From the NCBI GenBank assembly GCA_036852015.1, contig JAANDG010000352.1, forward strand, positions 1 to 64,000: a DNA stretch of 64,000 nucleotides. Reading direction: 5' to 3'. Under the pieces are notes generated by a model. It saw nothing but the letters and a program-made list of their open reading frames with translations, was not told the DNA's origin and searched no databases. Position 1 is the first letter of the stretch. Every line of letters begins with the position of its first letter. This DNA comes from Pelodera strongyloides (Eukaryota; Nematoda; Chromadorea; Rhabditida; Rhabditidae). Of the stretch, positions 52,850 to 64,000 are shown piece by piece. The position numbers and the translations under genes are program-made.

Positions 52850-52992
52850 GAGCAGCAGGTATGTTAGTAGTAGCATGTGTTGGAGTAAACAGCATAAGCT
52901 GAGAAGCACAACGACTATTGTAAAATATCACAAACACCTAAGTACAAACTCATTAATCACCTGCTAACTTCTTCTCACTTACATGGTGCTTT
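52850..52992 (-). repeat. Diverged repeat shared with 55225-55385, copy 1
   Basis: CACCTAAGTACAAACTCATT then AATCACCTGCTAACTTCTTC and TCACTTACATGG. The 55.3-kb copy has the same order of blocks. Confidence 0.6.
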
Positions 52993-53524
52993 GCGGAATG
53001 CGAAGAGAACAAAGATGCATAAAGTGTATGTGTATCACGTTCTTTAACATTTAACATGGTAACCCCCGTTTCGACCCTGATCGTATACAAGGAATTTTTC
53101 TGCGATTGGATCTCGTCGTACGATGAACACATCTTAACAGATAAAGGTATGCAAAAGAGAGTGGGAGACAAAAAAAGGGGTAGAAGTTTCAACACTAAAA
53201 AGGAAGTGTAGGTTATGGTTATTGATTGTTCACTTATTGATGTGTGGGTGTTCGGTTTTTACGTCGCGTGTAATTGTATTGCATAATTGTTCAGTTTTTT
53301 AGTTTGGCGATAAACCCAAAAATGGGTAGTAGCGCATTATTCGTTCTATCAAAAGGATGGCTCAAAACAGCTTCTTTTCGTCATTTGTGGTCCCTCGTAG
53401 GCTCTAAGCTCTCAAAACCGCCACGCACGCGCAGTATCTAGCCCCTCCCTTCTTTATTTGAAATTTTGAAAAATTCTAGTGCGAAGATTTATTGCTAAAT
53501 GACTTGGGATTTAAAGAGTAGTTA

Positions 53525-53784
53525 TGGGGTTTGCAAGTATGCCCGATTTTCCTTGCAAGTATCGAAAAATTTACCGTATCTTGGCACTACACGAGCATAT
53601 CTACAGGCAGTTTTTACGACCGATCGCCACGGGACCAATTGTTCAACAAAAAATGTCTTTGATGGCGGATTTTCTATAGTGCGGATGTGTCAAAGTTACG
53701 GTAAAGTTGTGTAAAAAGCACACGATTTTGCGAATTGATACTTGCAAGGAAAACTCGCGGTTTTTGGCATACTTGCAAACCCCA
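53525..53784. mobile_element. Inverted-repeat element family F, copy 2 (260 bp)
   Basis: Same length as copy 1 and nearly identical in reverse orientation (ATGGCGGATTTTCTATAGTG, TTGTTCAACAAAAAATGTCT). Flanks TTA and TCA, so one target copy has mutated or the duplication is imperfect. Confidence 0.85.
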
Positions 53785-53899
53785 TCAAACTTGACACAGT
53801 TGGAATTGCCATACAAACTTTTGGTGGTAGGATTTGCGCGCCAAAAGTACGCATAATTACAAATTACGAAAACTTAGGCGAAAAACAGGAATTAAAATT

Positions 53900-54425
53900 T
53901 TAAAAAACTATTTTTGTACTTTGCTACAAAAATAGAATATGTTAAACTTAATGGAATTTAATAAAAATGATTTGCTAAAAAATTCAAAGTTTTCTGAACA
54001 TTTTGAGACCATTGCCAGCTCCTGAAACCCAGTAGTCGCTGAGAAAAAGTTCGCACCGTTATTCATATCGAGACACAGAATTTTTTACATCAACCTTTGA
54101 TACAAAAATATAATATAATAAACTTTATAAAAGTGTAGAAAAATTTTGCTAAAAAATTCAGATTATTCTGAAGGTTTTGAGACCATTGCCAGGTCCTCAG
54201 ACCCAATGAGCACTGAGAAAAAGTTCGCACCGTAATTCGTGTCTGTGATTTTTCGAGTGACAAGCATGAGAACTATCGTTTAAACTAATTTTCTGTATTT
54301 TAAACTGAATGAATTTCAATAAAAGTTGTTTGCTAAAAAATATAGGATATTCGGAACATATTTCGACTATTTGCAACGTCCACTAACCCTTGGAGGCCGA
54401 GAAAAAGTTCGCACCGTTATTCACC
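53900..54425 (+). repeat. Satellite-like array, three diverged ~170-190-bp units
   Basis: GAGAAAAAGTTCGCACCGT ends each unit at ~54041, 54211 and 54398. Each is preceded by TTGCTAAAAAAT, a TTCTGAACATTTTGAGACC-like block and ATTGCCAG or its variants. Units are clearly homologous but diverged. Confidence 0.8.
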
Positions 54426-54730
54426 AAGCATTACTGGCGGAAGTGGTAAACGCGCGCATTGTAACCCGCAAGCGCAGGCATATGTTATAAGGAGGGACAG
54501 AGACAATGTAGAGAAAGAAACTATGACTATCGAAAGTGTACCTCCTTTTTCCAGTTTCTTTTTACGTTTGGTTATTTATATTAATAGTCAAACATAATTA
54601 AAGTTATTATGACATACATATTAAGTTTCAGTGTAAATACAAAAAATTATTTGCAGGCACTCACTGTTTTCCGAAATTACATGAAATCCGAAATCTTATG
54701 TTGAAATCTCTAACACATGATAAAACTAAC

Positions 54731-55230
54731 AATCAGTTGTGTGGTTACGTTGTCCGAGAGCGCCAGCTCTCGGCGGGGCGGCCGCTAGCTAATTCTAGTT
54801 TATTAACACATGCGGCTACTAACATCAGTTGTGTGTGTGCATTGACCTCTACAACTCAACTACAACTCTTTTCATTATTATGTTAACTGGATTAGCTCAA
54901 TATTCTTCAACTAAGTAAGCAGATATGAGTGCCTACGATGTATGTACTAAGGAAACGTCTGAAGATTGTACAACGTCCCACGCGGGCAGACAACGCGAAA
55001 CGTTTGCCAGTATGCGGACTACAATACCAGAGGAGCCAGGCATTTCGGGTGAAGAACTAGCTAGCGGCCGGCCCCGCCGCTAGCCATTCTATGTAGAATA
55101 TATCTGTATATACATTATGTTGTAGATATTTAAATATATATACACAAAGAATAGCCATATACTTTATCCTTGCCCTTGGACCATGGCCAAGAGCGTGTGC
55201 TCTTGGTCAGCGTAGCACACACAACTGAGT
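54731..55230. mobile_element. Foldback-like element with hairpin ends (~500 bp)
   Basis: Left CAGTTGTGTGGTTACG followed by hairpin CCGAGAGCGCCAGCTCTCGG. Right end, on the other strand, CAGTTGTGTGTGCTACG followed by hairpin CCAAGAGCACACGCTCTTGG. Inner CGGCCGCTAGCTA / CTAGCTAGCGGCCG arms. No ORF of note. Class unknown. Confidence 0.5.
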
Positions 55231-55390
55231 GAGGAGTGGTAGGAGTATGTGTTAGTAAACAACATAAGATAGAGAGAACTGCAATATATCTAAAGAACGA
55301 CTAACTATGAACGCATCACACACACACGTCACACACCTAAGTACAAAGCAATTAATCACTTGCAACTTCTCCTCACTTACACGGGCATAG
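55231..55390 (-). repeat. Diverged repeat shared with 52850-52992, copy 2
   Basis: CACCTAAGTACAAAGCAATT, AATCACTTGCAACTTCTCC and TCACTTACACGG in the same order as copy 1, plus GTATGTGTTAGTAAACA upstream. Confidence 0.6.
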
Positions 55391-55648
55391 GGCCTAGTGT
55401 AGGTTGTAGGTGGCGCACGGCCACAGAGTGGCCCTGATTGAGCTATGCGTCAGTGTGGCGATCCCAAATTTTGCGGGCATTTTCCTTGATCGTCCATCAG
55501 GCGCGCCGGCTTTCCTATTTCTCTTAAGAAATTAGGCGAGGAATAGTTATTTCGGGCTCCATGTAGGCACTCACCGGCCAAGTTTCCTCAATTGAAGTCT
55601 GAATGACAACCCTGCGTGTATTATCGACCTACACCTCGATAAGATAAG

Positions 55649-55790
55649 GTCATATCTTATGCCGACGACATAACCGTATGGGCCTCTGAACCCACCATCT
55701 CGGCTGCGGCTGACCACCTTCGAGCTGCTCTTCCAGCAATTGAAGACTTCTTGAAGACGCGCAAGCTCCCCCCCCCCCAGGATGGCTGGT
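55649..55790 (+). pseudogene. Non-LTR reverse-transcriptase fragment, unit 1
   Basis: The frame VISYADDITVWASEPTISAA continues with a leucine-rich helix to FLKTRKL, the catalytic YADD motif and following thumb-side segment of LINE-type reverse transcriptase. The frame has a stop three codons upstream and is broken downstream by the poly-C run and a TGA, so it is dead. Confidence 0.75.
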
Positions 55791-56195
55791 GGCTTGAGTG
55801 TGCGTTTTTCCTCGGCGACTGCTATGGTGTGGACTGCGCCGGCTACTGCCTTTGCGCAGCTTGGGTCGGAGGCTCCTGCGATAGCTGCTATGACCGTGTT
55901 CTTATGGGCCATGCGGGTGCTCGCTTTCATGTTGCGAGGCGGTAGGGGCTTCTGCAGGATTCCGTGACAGGTCAACATCCGATCCTTATAAATTATATGC
56001 AAATTAGTCTAAATCACCTCCCGATCCCGACGAAGGCTTGTACCATGGCGCGCCGGCTTTCCTATTTCTCTCAAGAAATTAGGCGAGGAATAGTTATTTC
56101 GGGCTCCATGTAGGCACTCACCGGCCAAGTTTCCTCAATTGAAGTCTGAATGACAACCCTGCGTGTATTATCGACCTACACCTCGATAAGATAAG

Positions 56196-56336
56196 GTCAT
56201 ATCTTATGCCGACGACATAACCGTATGGGCCTCTGAACCCACCATCTCGGCTGCGGCTGACCACCTTCGAGCTGCTCTTCCAGCAATTGAAGACTTCTTG
56301 AAGACGCGCAAGCTCCCCCCCCCAGGATGGCTGGTG
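56196..56336 (+). pseudogene. Non-LTR reverse-transcriptase fragment, unit 2
   Basis: Second copy of the YADD-bearing segment in the tandem unit, essentially identical to unit 1 but with a shorter poly-C run. Confidence 0.75.
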
Positions 56337-56729
56337 GCTTGAGTGTGCGTTTTTCGTCGGCGACTGCTATGGTGTGGACTGCGCCGGCTACTGCCTTTGC
56401 GCAGCTTGGGTCGGAGGCTCCTGCGATAGCTGCTATGACCGTGTTCTTATGGGCCATGCGGGTGCTCGCTTTCATGTTGCGAGGCGGTAGGGGCTTCTGC
56501 AGGATTCCGTGACAGGTCAACATCCGATCCTTATAAATTATATGCAAATTAGTCTAAATCACCTCCCGATCCCGACGAAGGCTTGTACCATGGCGCGCCG
56601 GCTTTCCTATTTCTCTCAAGAAATTAGGCGAGGAATAGTTATTTCGGGCTCCATGTAGGCACTCACCGGCCAAGTTTCCTCAATTGAAGTCTGAATGACA
56701 ACCCTGCGTGTATTATCGACCTACACCTC

Positions 56730-57690
56730 TCAGCCTCTCACGCCGATCGCAAAAGGAGTTGTTTTGCTGAGAACTTAATTAGAACAGAGATGGGACATAT
56801 CTTCTTCTTAGAGGCTACCAGAGAGCTTCCGACAGGCGTACTTACCTTCGAGTTGAATAGATAACGGTGATCGAGTGTTGTTGACATGAAACTGTACTGG
56901 GCTATCAGTGAAATAAAATGATATACATCTGTTATCGTTGTCCTTACCTAATGCCCTACATGCGATGATAAAAAAAGTATTCTCAGCCAATCTATTTTTT
57001 CGTCACAGATCATAAGAAGGCAATAAAAATGGTTACCCCAATCAAGTAAACTTATCACCTCCTTCCATCATTTCTTTAACTACTTATTTATAGATGTGTC
57101 TTGATCGATTGATCTGTTCAGTTATCCACCTATGTCAATCAACAAATATATCCAGTTCGCACAGTTAATATTTACAAAGTTGTTTTATTTTGCAAATGTT
57201 ATAAAAGGACTAAGAACACAATAAGCATTGTTTAGTGTAAAACTTTACAATTTGGTATAGTATGCTGTATCATAATTACCGTAGATTTGGGCGCACCCCA
57301 GAATTGTTATAAACGCACAACCGCGCCTGCCACACCCCCCTCTAAGGCGGGTGTTTTACCTTCTGTTTTATTTCACTTGTTTGATCAGTTCTATTGTTTT
57401 TTTTTTATTAAAATGTTCAATACGAGATTCCACGGCCACTTTCTGCCAGTTGTACACGTCTCATCTTGGAGACGTGAACTTTTCAAAATCGGTTGTAATG
57501 GCATAAAAGTTGGATTGGAGTAGAAAACATGTGCATTTGTATGTATATTTCTATTGTTTCTTTTTATGATTGCGTCTCTCTATCTTCATTGGGTTTTATT
57601 TGAAATAGATAATGCACCATTTCAAACCATTTTTCCGCTGTTGTAACTTGTAACATTCATGTTGGTTCTTGTAATATAATAAACTTATCC
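56730..57690. other. Sirtuin upstream region, no recognised gene
   Basis: AT-rich. Probably includes the sirtuin promoter; no specific element identified. Confidence 0.5.
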
Positions 57691-57704
57691 TTTCAGGGTA
57701 AGCG

Positions 57705-60700
57705 ATGGTTAACGCGAATGAAAATGGCCGAAGGGAAGATCCAATCATTATTGCTGGTGTTGCTCCCGAAGTAGCGGCTAGCGCAGCAGTTGTCGAACAA
57801 AAGTGTAAGATTCAATTCAAATGTTGGTGTGGTATTGTGACTCAGTTTAAATGATGGTGCTCTGCTTAAATAGTGTCTATAGTATGTTACGATGTGCAAT
57901 TAATTTTACATTGGCTGGTTCTAAACCGTGTTTAGCATAGTTTACGTAAAGCACAAACAACATGATTTTCTAGTGTGTTCCGCGTAGTCACGGTGTGAAT
58001 TTTATCCATTGCTATTTTAGCTCCACGCCTCTCGTCACCATCTCGGGTTCATATTGAGGAAAACAACGTGCCGCAATCACATCCGGCGTGCCAGATGAAC
58101 GGCATTCTGGGATCTGCGGAACATGATTCACGTGCCGTACCGACATCTGAAGACACCTTGGGTTCATGCTGGCTGTATGAAGGTGATCCGCCTGGATCAC
58201 ACTTGTGGCTGCCTAAGGTTTGTTTTATTTAACCTTAACGTGGGTCTTCTGTTGAACCTGGACATTGGTCTTTTTGGCCGTTCGAACGGTCAATTCCGTG
58301 TTTCTTCACTGCCCTTGTCCATGATGCATACTTGGTAGGCGACCGAACTATTACCTTTAAAAATGCTGCTCACAGTGCTAACACCTAACTAATCTAATCT
58401 AGTTCCCTATGGGCACATCACACGTATGACCTATTTTTTCTGCCCTAGAGTTTATGGGGGGAGTGGGTATATGTATGTAATTTTGGGAGTGCTATTTCGA
58501 CATTTGCATATGCTCTTTTTTTTTAGAGCGAAGAATGCCAGAGAGCAGAGGACATGTTGAGCCAGGGTATTTCGGTGAAGGAGGTTAGTTTTTATTTCTT
58601 TAATATTTTTGCTCGTTGTTGTATCATCCTAATTCTTAATCCTAGAATTCCATGACTGGAGTTTTCCGTGTGAATATTTACACCAGTGTCGTTTTTCTAC
58701 TGAGAAACCCTGCGGCCGTAATGACCAACACGCAGTGAGCCCTCCCTCCCTGGCCTCCCCAGGGAGCTAAACAGTGCGAGAGCAAAACTGCGTTGGTGAA
58801 TACGGCCTCTGAGCTTCTGGGCTGTTTATATTTATGTTCAAATCCAGGCATTCTATTTATCATTCATTTACCAATTCAAACCCAAACCCAGATACCAACT
58901 CCTCTTTGAATCAAATGGTTTCAGTTAATCATTTACATTTACTACAATTTAGGTCTACCAAACAATTTATCCGGATATCCTGCCATTCGGTTCAATGCAG
59001 ACTTTCTCGGACGAGGAATTGCTGATCATCCTGAAGAACTTTTTGGAGGAACCGATTCCGAGGTGCAAACTCCCGCAGTACAACACCCTCGAGGATGCTA
59101 TCACACTTTTGAGGTAGGGTTTTTTTGTGTTTCCCTTTATTCTCATTCTTGGGTGATGTGATTTGTTTGTATTTGAGATAGTGTATACAGAGTTAGACTT
59201 TTATTATATACACGAGTTATGTATCTATTAAACTTTATCTCTCTGTGAGTTGGTCACTTGTGATGTCATTATTTCAATATTCCATGGAAATATCCGTGTA
59301 TTGAGAGAAATAGTAAAAAAAGATCCTATAAAATATCTTACCGTCTTCTGTTAGTTTACTGCTGAACGTAAACTTCCTTCTCCGTTAATTAGGAACCCTA
59401 GGTGCCTACCTAGTACTAGCCCTTGGCTTTGCTCATAAAGGGAAAGAGTTTCATACTATACTTTACAGAGAAAGCAAGAGGATTATTGTCCTTACCGGCG
59501 CCGGAGTTTCTGTCAGTTGCGGAATACCCGATTTCCGCTCCAAGAATGGAATATACGCAAGGTTGCATAAGGTACGCATTGTTTTGTATATTATGAAGCT
59601 GAATTTCTTGTTTAGATTATTCTTGTCTTCACTTTCTCACTCAGTTACTCTATACGGAGTATATGTCGTCTTGCGTTTATCGAATATCGTTTGTACTAAT
59701 GTAGAATAATACTTTAATATTAACATGTATCTTGCCTTTCAGTATATTGCATATTTGGTAATTTAGTTGATTTGCTGGACTCCGAAATTTATCCTTACGC
59801 TATTCGTGAATTGAAGAGTTGTCACTGTGTAAATTGTCTGTCTCTGCTATATGGGTATATTAATAATGCCTTTAGGATTTCCCGGATCTGCCTGACCCGA
59901 CATCAATGTTCGATATCGAGTATTTCATGAAGAATCCTGCGCCGTTCTTTGATTTTGCGCGGGTAAGTTTTTTTTGTTGTTGTTATTTGAATTTGTTGAC
60001 GAATTGTCAGTTCAACATAGTGAAGCATATATTTATTTCATGAAACATTGTAACTTTGAAGTGAGGTATATGTAGACAGTAGACATGCGAATAGCTTATG
60101 AATAAAACGAAAATGACTGTATGAAAAGTGAAAGGCATGATTTTATTTTTTATTAGAAAAATGTTAAAGACACTATTGTTGTACACACTATTTTCATTAC
60201 CATTTTTGCCAATGTCCTTTACTCGTACATTAGACTTAGGCGGCCTTACAAAAAAGAAAAAAGTATAAAACTAAATTTGAAATCTGATTATTTTAGGAGA
60301 TATTCCCGGGCCAATTTGAGCCGTCAATTTCGCATAAATTCATTAAATGCCTGGAGGATAGTGGGAAATTGTTGAGGAATTACACGCAAAACATTGACAC
60401 TCTTGAGGCACAAACTGGGATAACGAGGAGGGTGGAATGCCATGGTGAGGGTTTTAACATACTTGGACATGCATTTAGCATGGCCATTTTTTTGGCAATG
60501 TTATTTTGCATTTAGCATTTTAGAGTATGTTTTCCGTTTTCCTACAATTACAATTAAATATGTGCATTTTTTGTTTGCCTCTATCGTTTTGCTCTGCCGT
60601 GTGTGTTTTCGTGTTCATAGCAATATTAGTTGACAAAGCGTAATTCACTTGTTTTCCGTTTTTAGGATCTTTCTCAAAAGCAACTTGCTTATACTGTGAG

Positions 60701-63700
60701 ACTAAGTTTCATGGAGATATTCTCAAGGACGATGTGATGCAACGGGTATGTGATTTAGATTAAAGTCATTATTAGTGGTGTGTTTGTTGCATTACTGGGA
60801 GTTTCGGAACTGAATTTCCTTTTTGGCATCAGGATCTTTCTCTATTTCTTGAAACACTGAGTAGTTGAGAACCCTATTCGTTCATTTGTTCAATAAGATG
60901 AACTGATGAACTTTTCTCACGTGACGATGAATCCGTCCAAAGTTCTCTTATTCTTAGTTGCCCGTTGCCCCCTAGAGTAAATTGCGGTATGAGTGGGTCA
61001 AGATTCAGTTGTATTTCGTTAGTTTTGAGGCCGGTTATTGTAGTGCATTGATTTCCTAAGTATTTCGTCAATACTTTCATTTATTTGAAAATTTGATAGT
61101 ATATCGCAACCGCGAAACTAGGATTGTTTTATGCCCGCCAGCGTTGGGGTTTCCCAATTTCCAATTGAACTTTTACTCATTTTCAGCGTGTTTCTCAGTG
61201 CCCGAAGTGCAAGGAAGGCATCATCAAGCCGGATATTGTTTTCTTCGGAGAGGATCTGCCACCTGAATTCCATATGCAAATGGCGACGGATAAAGACAAA
61301 GTGGATCTACTAATTGTTATTGGTCAGTTGCAATTACCTTGTTTTGTATGCAAATTTTCTTATTGTAATTCGTGATGAGATGAGTCGTTAGCGCTAGTGT
61401 CTTTGTTCATTTATGCTTAGTTTAGTAAACTAGTAAACATTGTATCGTTAAGGCGTTTCTTAATTTATGTCAATGCACATGTTAGAATAACACAGCCTGT
61501 GGTGACGTAATGCTGATTGTAAAGTACCTTAATTTTTGTAGCATCGACGTTGCATAAATGCATAGTGTAGACGTAGACAAGTATAGATCTAATTTTGTAA
61601 CATTGTTATGTGAGAGGTTTCCGTAGTCTCACGGTCACGAGATTATGATGTTATTCAGTCCATGGGCTCCGTTTGTCGGGCTGCCAGGCTGCCTGTTTGG
61701 AAACGGAAACGCAAACACATTCTATATCTTTTTCAGGTTCTTCAATGAAGGTTCGCCCTGTCTCACTCATCCCATTTGCCATTGATCACAATGTGCCGCA
61801 AATACTTATCAACAGGTGTGTTTGGATTTCGTATCATGATTTTATATTTTTACGGATTTCGTCTCATTGTATCCTTTAGAGGTGCGGTTGTTTATATGAC
61901 AAGACTCATGTTCTGTTAGTATATTACGTCCAGTGATTGCATTATGTTTCACGACAATGTAATTTCGCTATGTTGTTCGAGAAATTTGCTTTGACTGTGA
62001 TTTTCTGTGATTTTCCTTCCAGCGTATAGTTGTAATGAGTATTGTGGCTATTTCTATTTTCCATCGTTTATTTGTAATGAGTATGGTGGCTATTTCTATT
62101 TTACAAAACTCTATGGTATTTGTTTGCTATTTTACTCACTTTACGGCTATTGTTGTTGATGTGGTATAAGAATGCCACTTAAGATACTATAATTGTATAT
62201 ACTTTGAAATACACTTTACATACTTGTGAGGATGCGTAACAGGAAGTAACGAACTGGCTACCCGCTGGTATATATAGTCATTTTACTGATCTAGGTATTT
62301 AGTATTGTAATACTTCAATTATGTGCTGAGCTGACTCTAAGCAATACTTATACTAAAATCTGAAATTATTTAGGGAAATTATCGGTGGCTTGCGTCCCGA
62401 CATTCAACTACTTGGCGATTGTGATGATATTGTAAAGGACCTTTGCTTGGCAATGGGCGGTCCATTTGAGGAGTTGGTTAGGAAACATGGTTGGTAGTTG
62501 GTTTTATTTTTGAATATTATACTATATTTTTAAATTAACAACTGGGAGACTGGGATTGGGATCCTTATGTGATTTACTAACTGAATATTCATGTTTGAAG
62601 AGATGTTTGTTAAAAAATTGTAACCGTATTGCTTGGAGGGTAGTGTGTGCAAAGACAAAGAGTCCCGTATTTTTTTTAATCGTTTTTTTTTAAATCTGAA
62701 AATCAAGATGTTTCGTGTGCTTGTTATTTTCCATTGATCTGTAAAGTGTGTGATGGTGAATTGGTGAGCTAATGTTGACGTGGTTTAGCTGTCAAGTAAA
62801 AGGATTAGAAATGAGTGGGTATCGTACTATTATTGAGTGATATTCGACTTTGATTACTCTTCTGATTAAATGTTCTTGCTCCAGATGCTGTCCATCCCCC
62901 TCTAATGGGACTATCTGCTCCCCTTGCTATTGTGGACCCAGAACAGCCGAGCACGTCGGGTTGTTTTGCTTCAGGAGAAACACCCCGGGAATTTGTTAGG
63001 GAAAGACGACGTCTCATCGATCGGGAGGAGTTTAAAGCGGTGGGTGTTGGTTGATTTTCTTGGTGCTCATTGATTTGATTTGACTAGTATTGCACGATGT
63101 CGAAACTACGGTATTTCGGAAGTTGATGGTTTCATGTTTATATGATATTCGCTGGATTTTGCTTTACTTTCATTCGAAACCGAAACGGTGACGATTATAA
63201 TTCGGTTATAACTTGCGTAGATGATACTTGATATGCGATATTGTAGCTTGAAACTGATCAACGATTTAAACTCTTCAATTCTAATGTACGGTATAACGTC
63301 CAATGTACGGTACGGTCAGTACATTGTACCGTACGTGGTGCAGTATTATGTGAGGTGCAAAACTGGTTATAGTTCTGCTTTATTTCTTGATTTGTCTCAG
63401 CGGTTCTAAAGTTGCCATTCGGCTTATAATGTTAGGATACATATCTATTGTCATTTGTCTTTATTTGAATTCCTTGTTGTTCAGCTAGTGGATCAACTTA
63501 CCGATGAAGAGAACGCCAAGAATGATGATGATGATTCTATGGATGGGGCACCGGAAGGAACTGGTAGGAATATTGATTTATTGATTGAATGTTTATATTT
63601 TTGAGTTCTGGAACGTGGACAGCTGTGAATGAGTGAATTATTGTATTCCGCATTACTATGTTAATATAATAGACAGAGTACAGAACAATTTAATGATCTA

Positions 63701-64000
63701 ATTTGTAAGTTTGTATTTTTGATTTGTAATCGCTGTCAATTTGGTGCTTTTGGACTTCTAAGGAATTGTCTAGATTATAATGCGGATTGGTTTTGGTGTT
63801 GAATTTCCAAGTTTTCAGTGTGTAACGCTGATGGAGCTCCGGTTGCAAAGAAGGCGCGCACTTTGGCATCGATGTACAAGAGAAGATATGTGAAAGTGGA
63901 CAGTTTACTCCCCGAGAATGCATACTTCCAGGTGAGGGTTTACTTTGTGGGTAATTATCCTTGCTTATTTGATATTTTTTATTTATTACTGTTTCTGGAT
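57705..64000 (+). CDS. sir-2.1: NAD-dependent protein deacetylase, SIR2 class I (SIRT1/sir-2.1 type), 3' truncated by window
   Basis: Removes acetyl groups from histone and other protein lysines using NAD+. 537 residues in 14 exons are visible and the last ends at a donor, so the gene continues. Seen: poorly conserved N-terminus, NAD-binding [15 protein letters not shown] (~182-196), YTQNID (~264-269), catalytic H284 in VECHG, zinc cysteines C292, C295, C316 and C319, and GSSMKVRP. An acidic NDDDD tract follows the core. Exons: 57705-57804, 58021-58217, 58527-58583, 58953-59113, 59469-59571, 59876-59962, 60297-60444, 60666-60745, 61187-61322, 61737-61815, 62374-62489, 62885-63039, 63485-63563, 63819-63931. 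All phases agree. TTTCAG ends 8 bases before the ATG (likely trans-spliced). All catalytic residues are intact. Confidence 0.96.
58705..58807. mobile_element. Inverted-repeat element family H, short copy
   Basis: GGCCGTAATGACCAACACGC at the left and GCGTTGGTGAATACGGCC at the right; interior CTGGCCTCCCCAGGGAGC. In a sirtuin intron. Confidence 0.65.

Larger units (their letters stand above)
55501..56729 (+). repeat. ~546-bp tandem duplication, 2.25 copies
   Basis: Units start GCGCGCCGGCTTTCCTATTT at 55501, 56048 and 56593; the third ends at ~56729 after CCTACACCTC. Copies differ by a poly-C length and a few substitutions, so the duplication is recent (or an assembly artefact). Each full unit carries a reverse-transcriptase fragment. 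Confidence 0.95.

Noticed and set aside
55571..56547. 143-aa and 116-aa antisense proteins in the tandem unit
   Set aside because: They are antisense to the reverse-transcriptase frame and change with the poly-C length; GC-rich shadow ORFs are the simpler reading.

Overview
This is eukaryotic nuclear DNA, most likely from a nematode. Introns are numerous and AT-rich and mostly end in TTTTCAG or TTTTAG. At all four start codons examined for outron acceptors with strong signals, plus a weaker fifth, a splice acceptor sits 0-12 bases upstream of the ATG, which suggests spliced-leader trans-splicing. Gene content also fits: 5-oxoprolinase, SF3A2, an RBM34-type nucleolar RNA-binding protein, GDP-mannose 4,6-dehydratase and a SIR-2.1-type sirtuin. 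I do not commit to a genus.

Layout. 14-18425 (minus): a complete 5-oxoprolinase gene cut into about 37 short exons, with introns full of repeats. 18426-25520: intergenic, mostly AT-rich, with several GC-rich palindromic patches and tRNA-like debris. 25521-29013 (minus): SF3A2 in 8 exons, one intron with a GC donor. 29014-32957: the divergent SF3A2/RBM34 interval, holding inverted-repeat elements, a ~120-bp tandem repeat and one unassigned possible exon. 32958-40056 (plus): RBM34-like gene in 15 exons, with an antisense LINE 3' fragment in intron 6. 40057-45525: intergenic, with dispersed repeats and small unassigned ORFs. 45526-51991 (plus): GDP-mannose 4,6-dehydratase in 12 exons. 51992-57704: a repeat-rich block with MITEs, a three-unit satellite-like array, a foldback element and a ~546-bp tandem duplication carrying a reverse-transcriptase YADD fragment. 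57705-64000 (plus): a sirtuin gene, 14 exons visible, truncated by the window end.

The genes are housekeeping or metabolic and do not form a pathway: glutathione (gamma-glutamyl) cycle, U2 snRNP splicing, ribosome biogenesis, GDP-fucose synthesis and NAD-dependent deacylation. What is unusual lies between and inside them. There are at least three groups of non-autonomous inverted-repeat elements: one flanked by TTAA, one by TAA/TTA, and long foldbacks. The most interesting item is at 7161-7546, in an oxoprolinase intron. A solo LTR is followed, at exact primer-binding-site spacing, by the complement of 65 nt of tRNA-Gly(GCC) including the CCA end. It carries a base change exactly at tRNA position 58 and stops matching at position 9. 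This looks like an integrated reverse-transcription intermediate that read through the primer tRNA.
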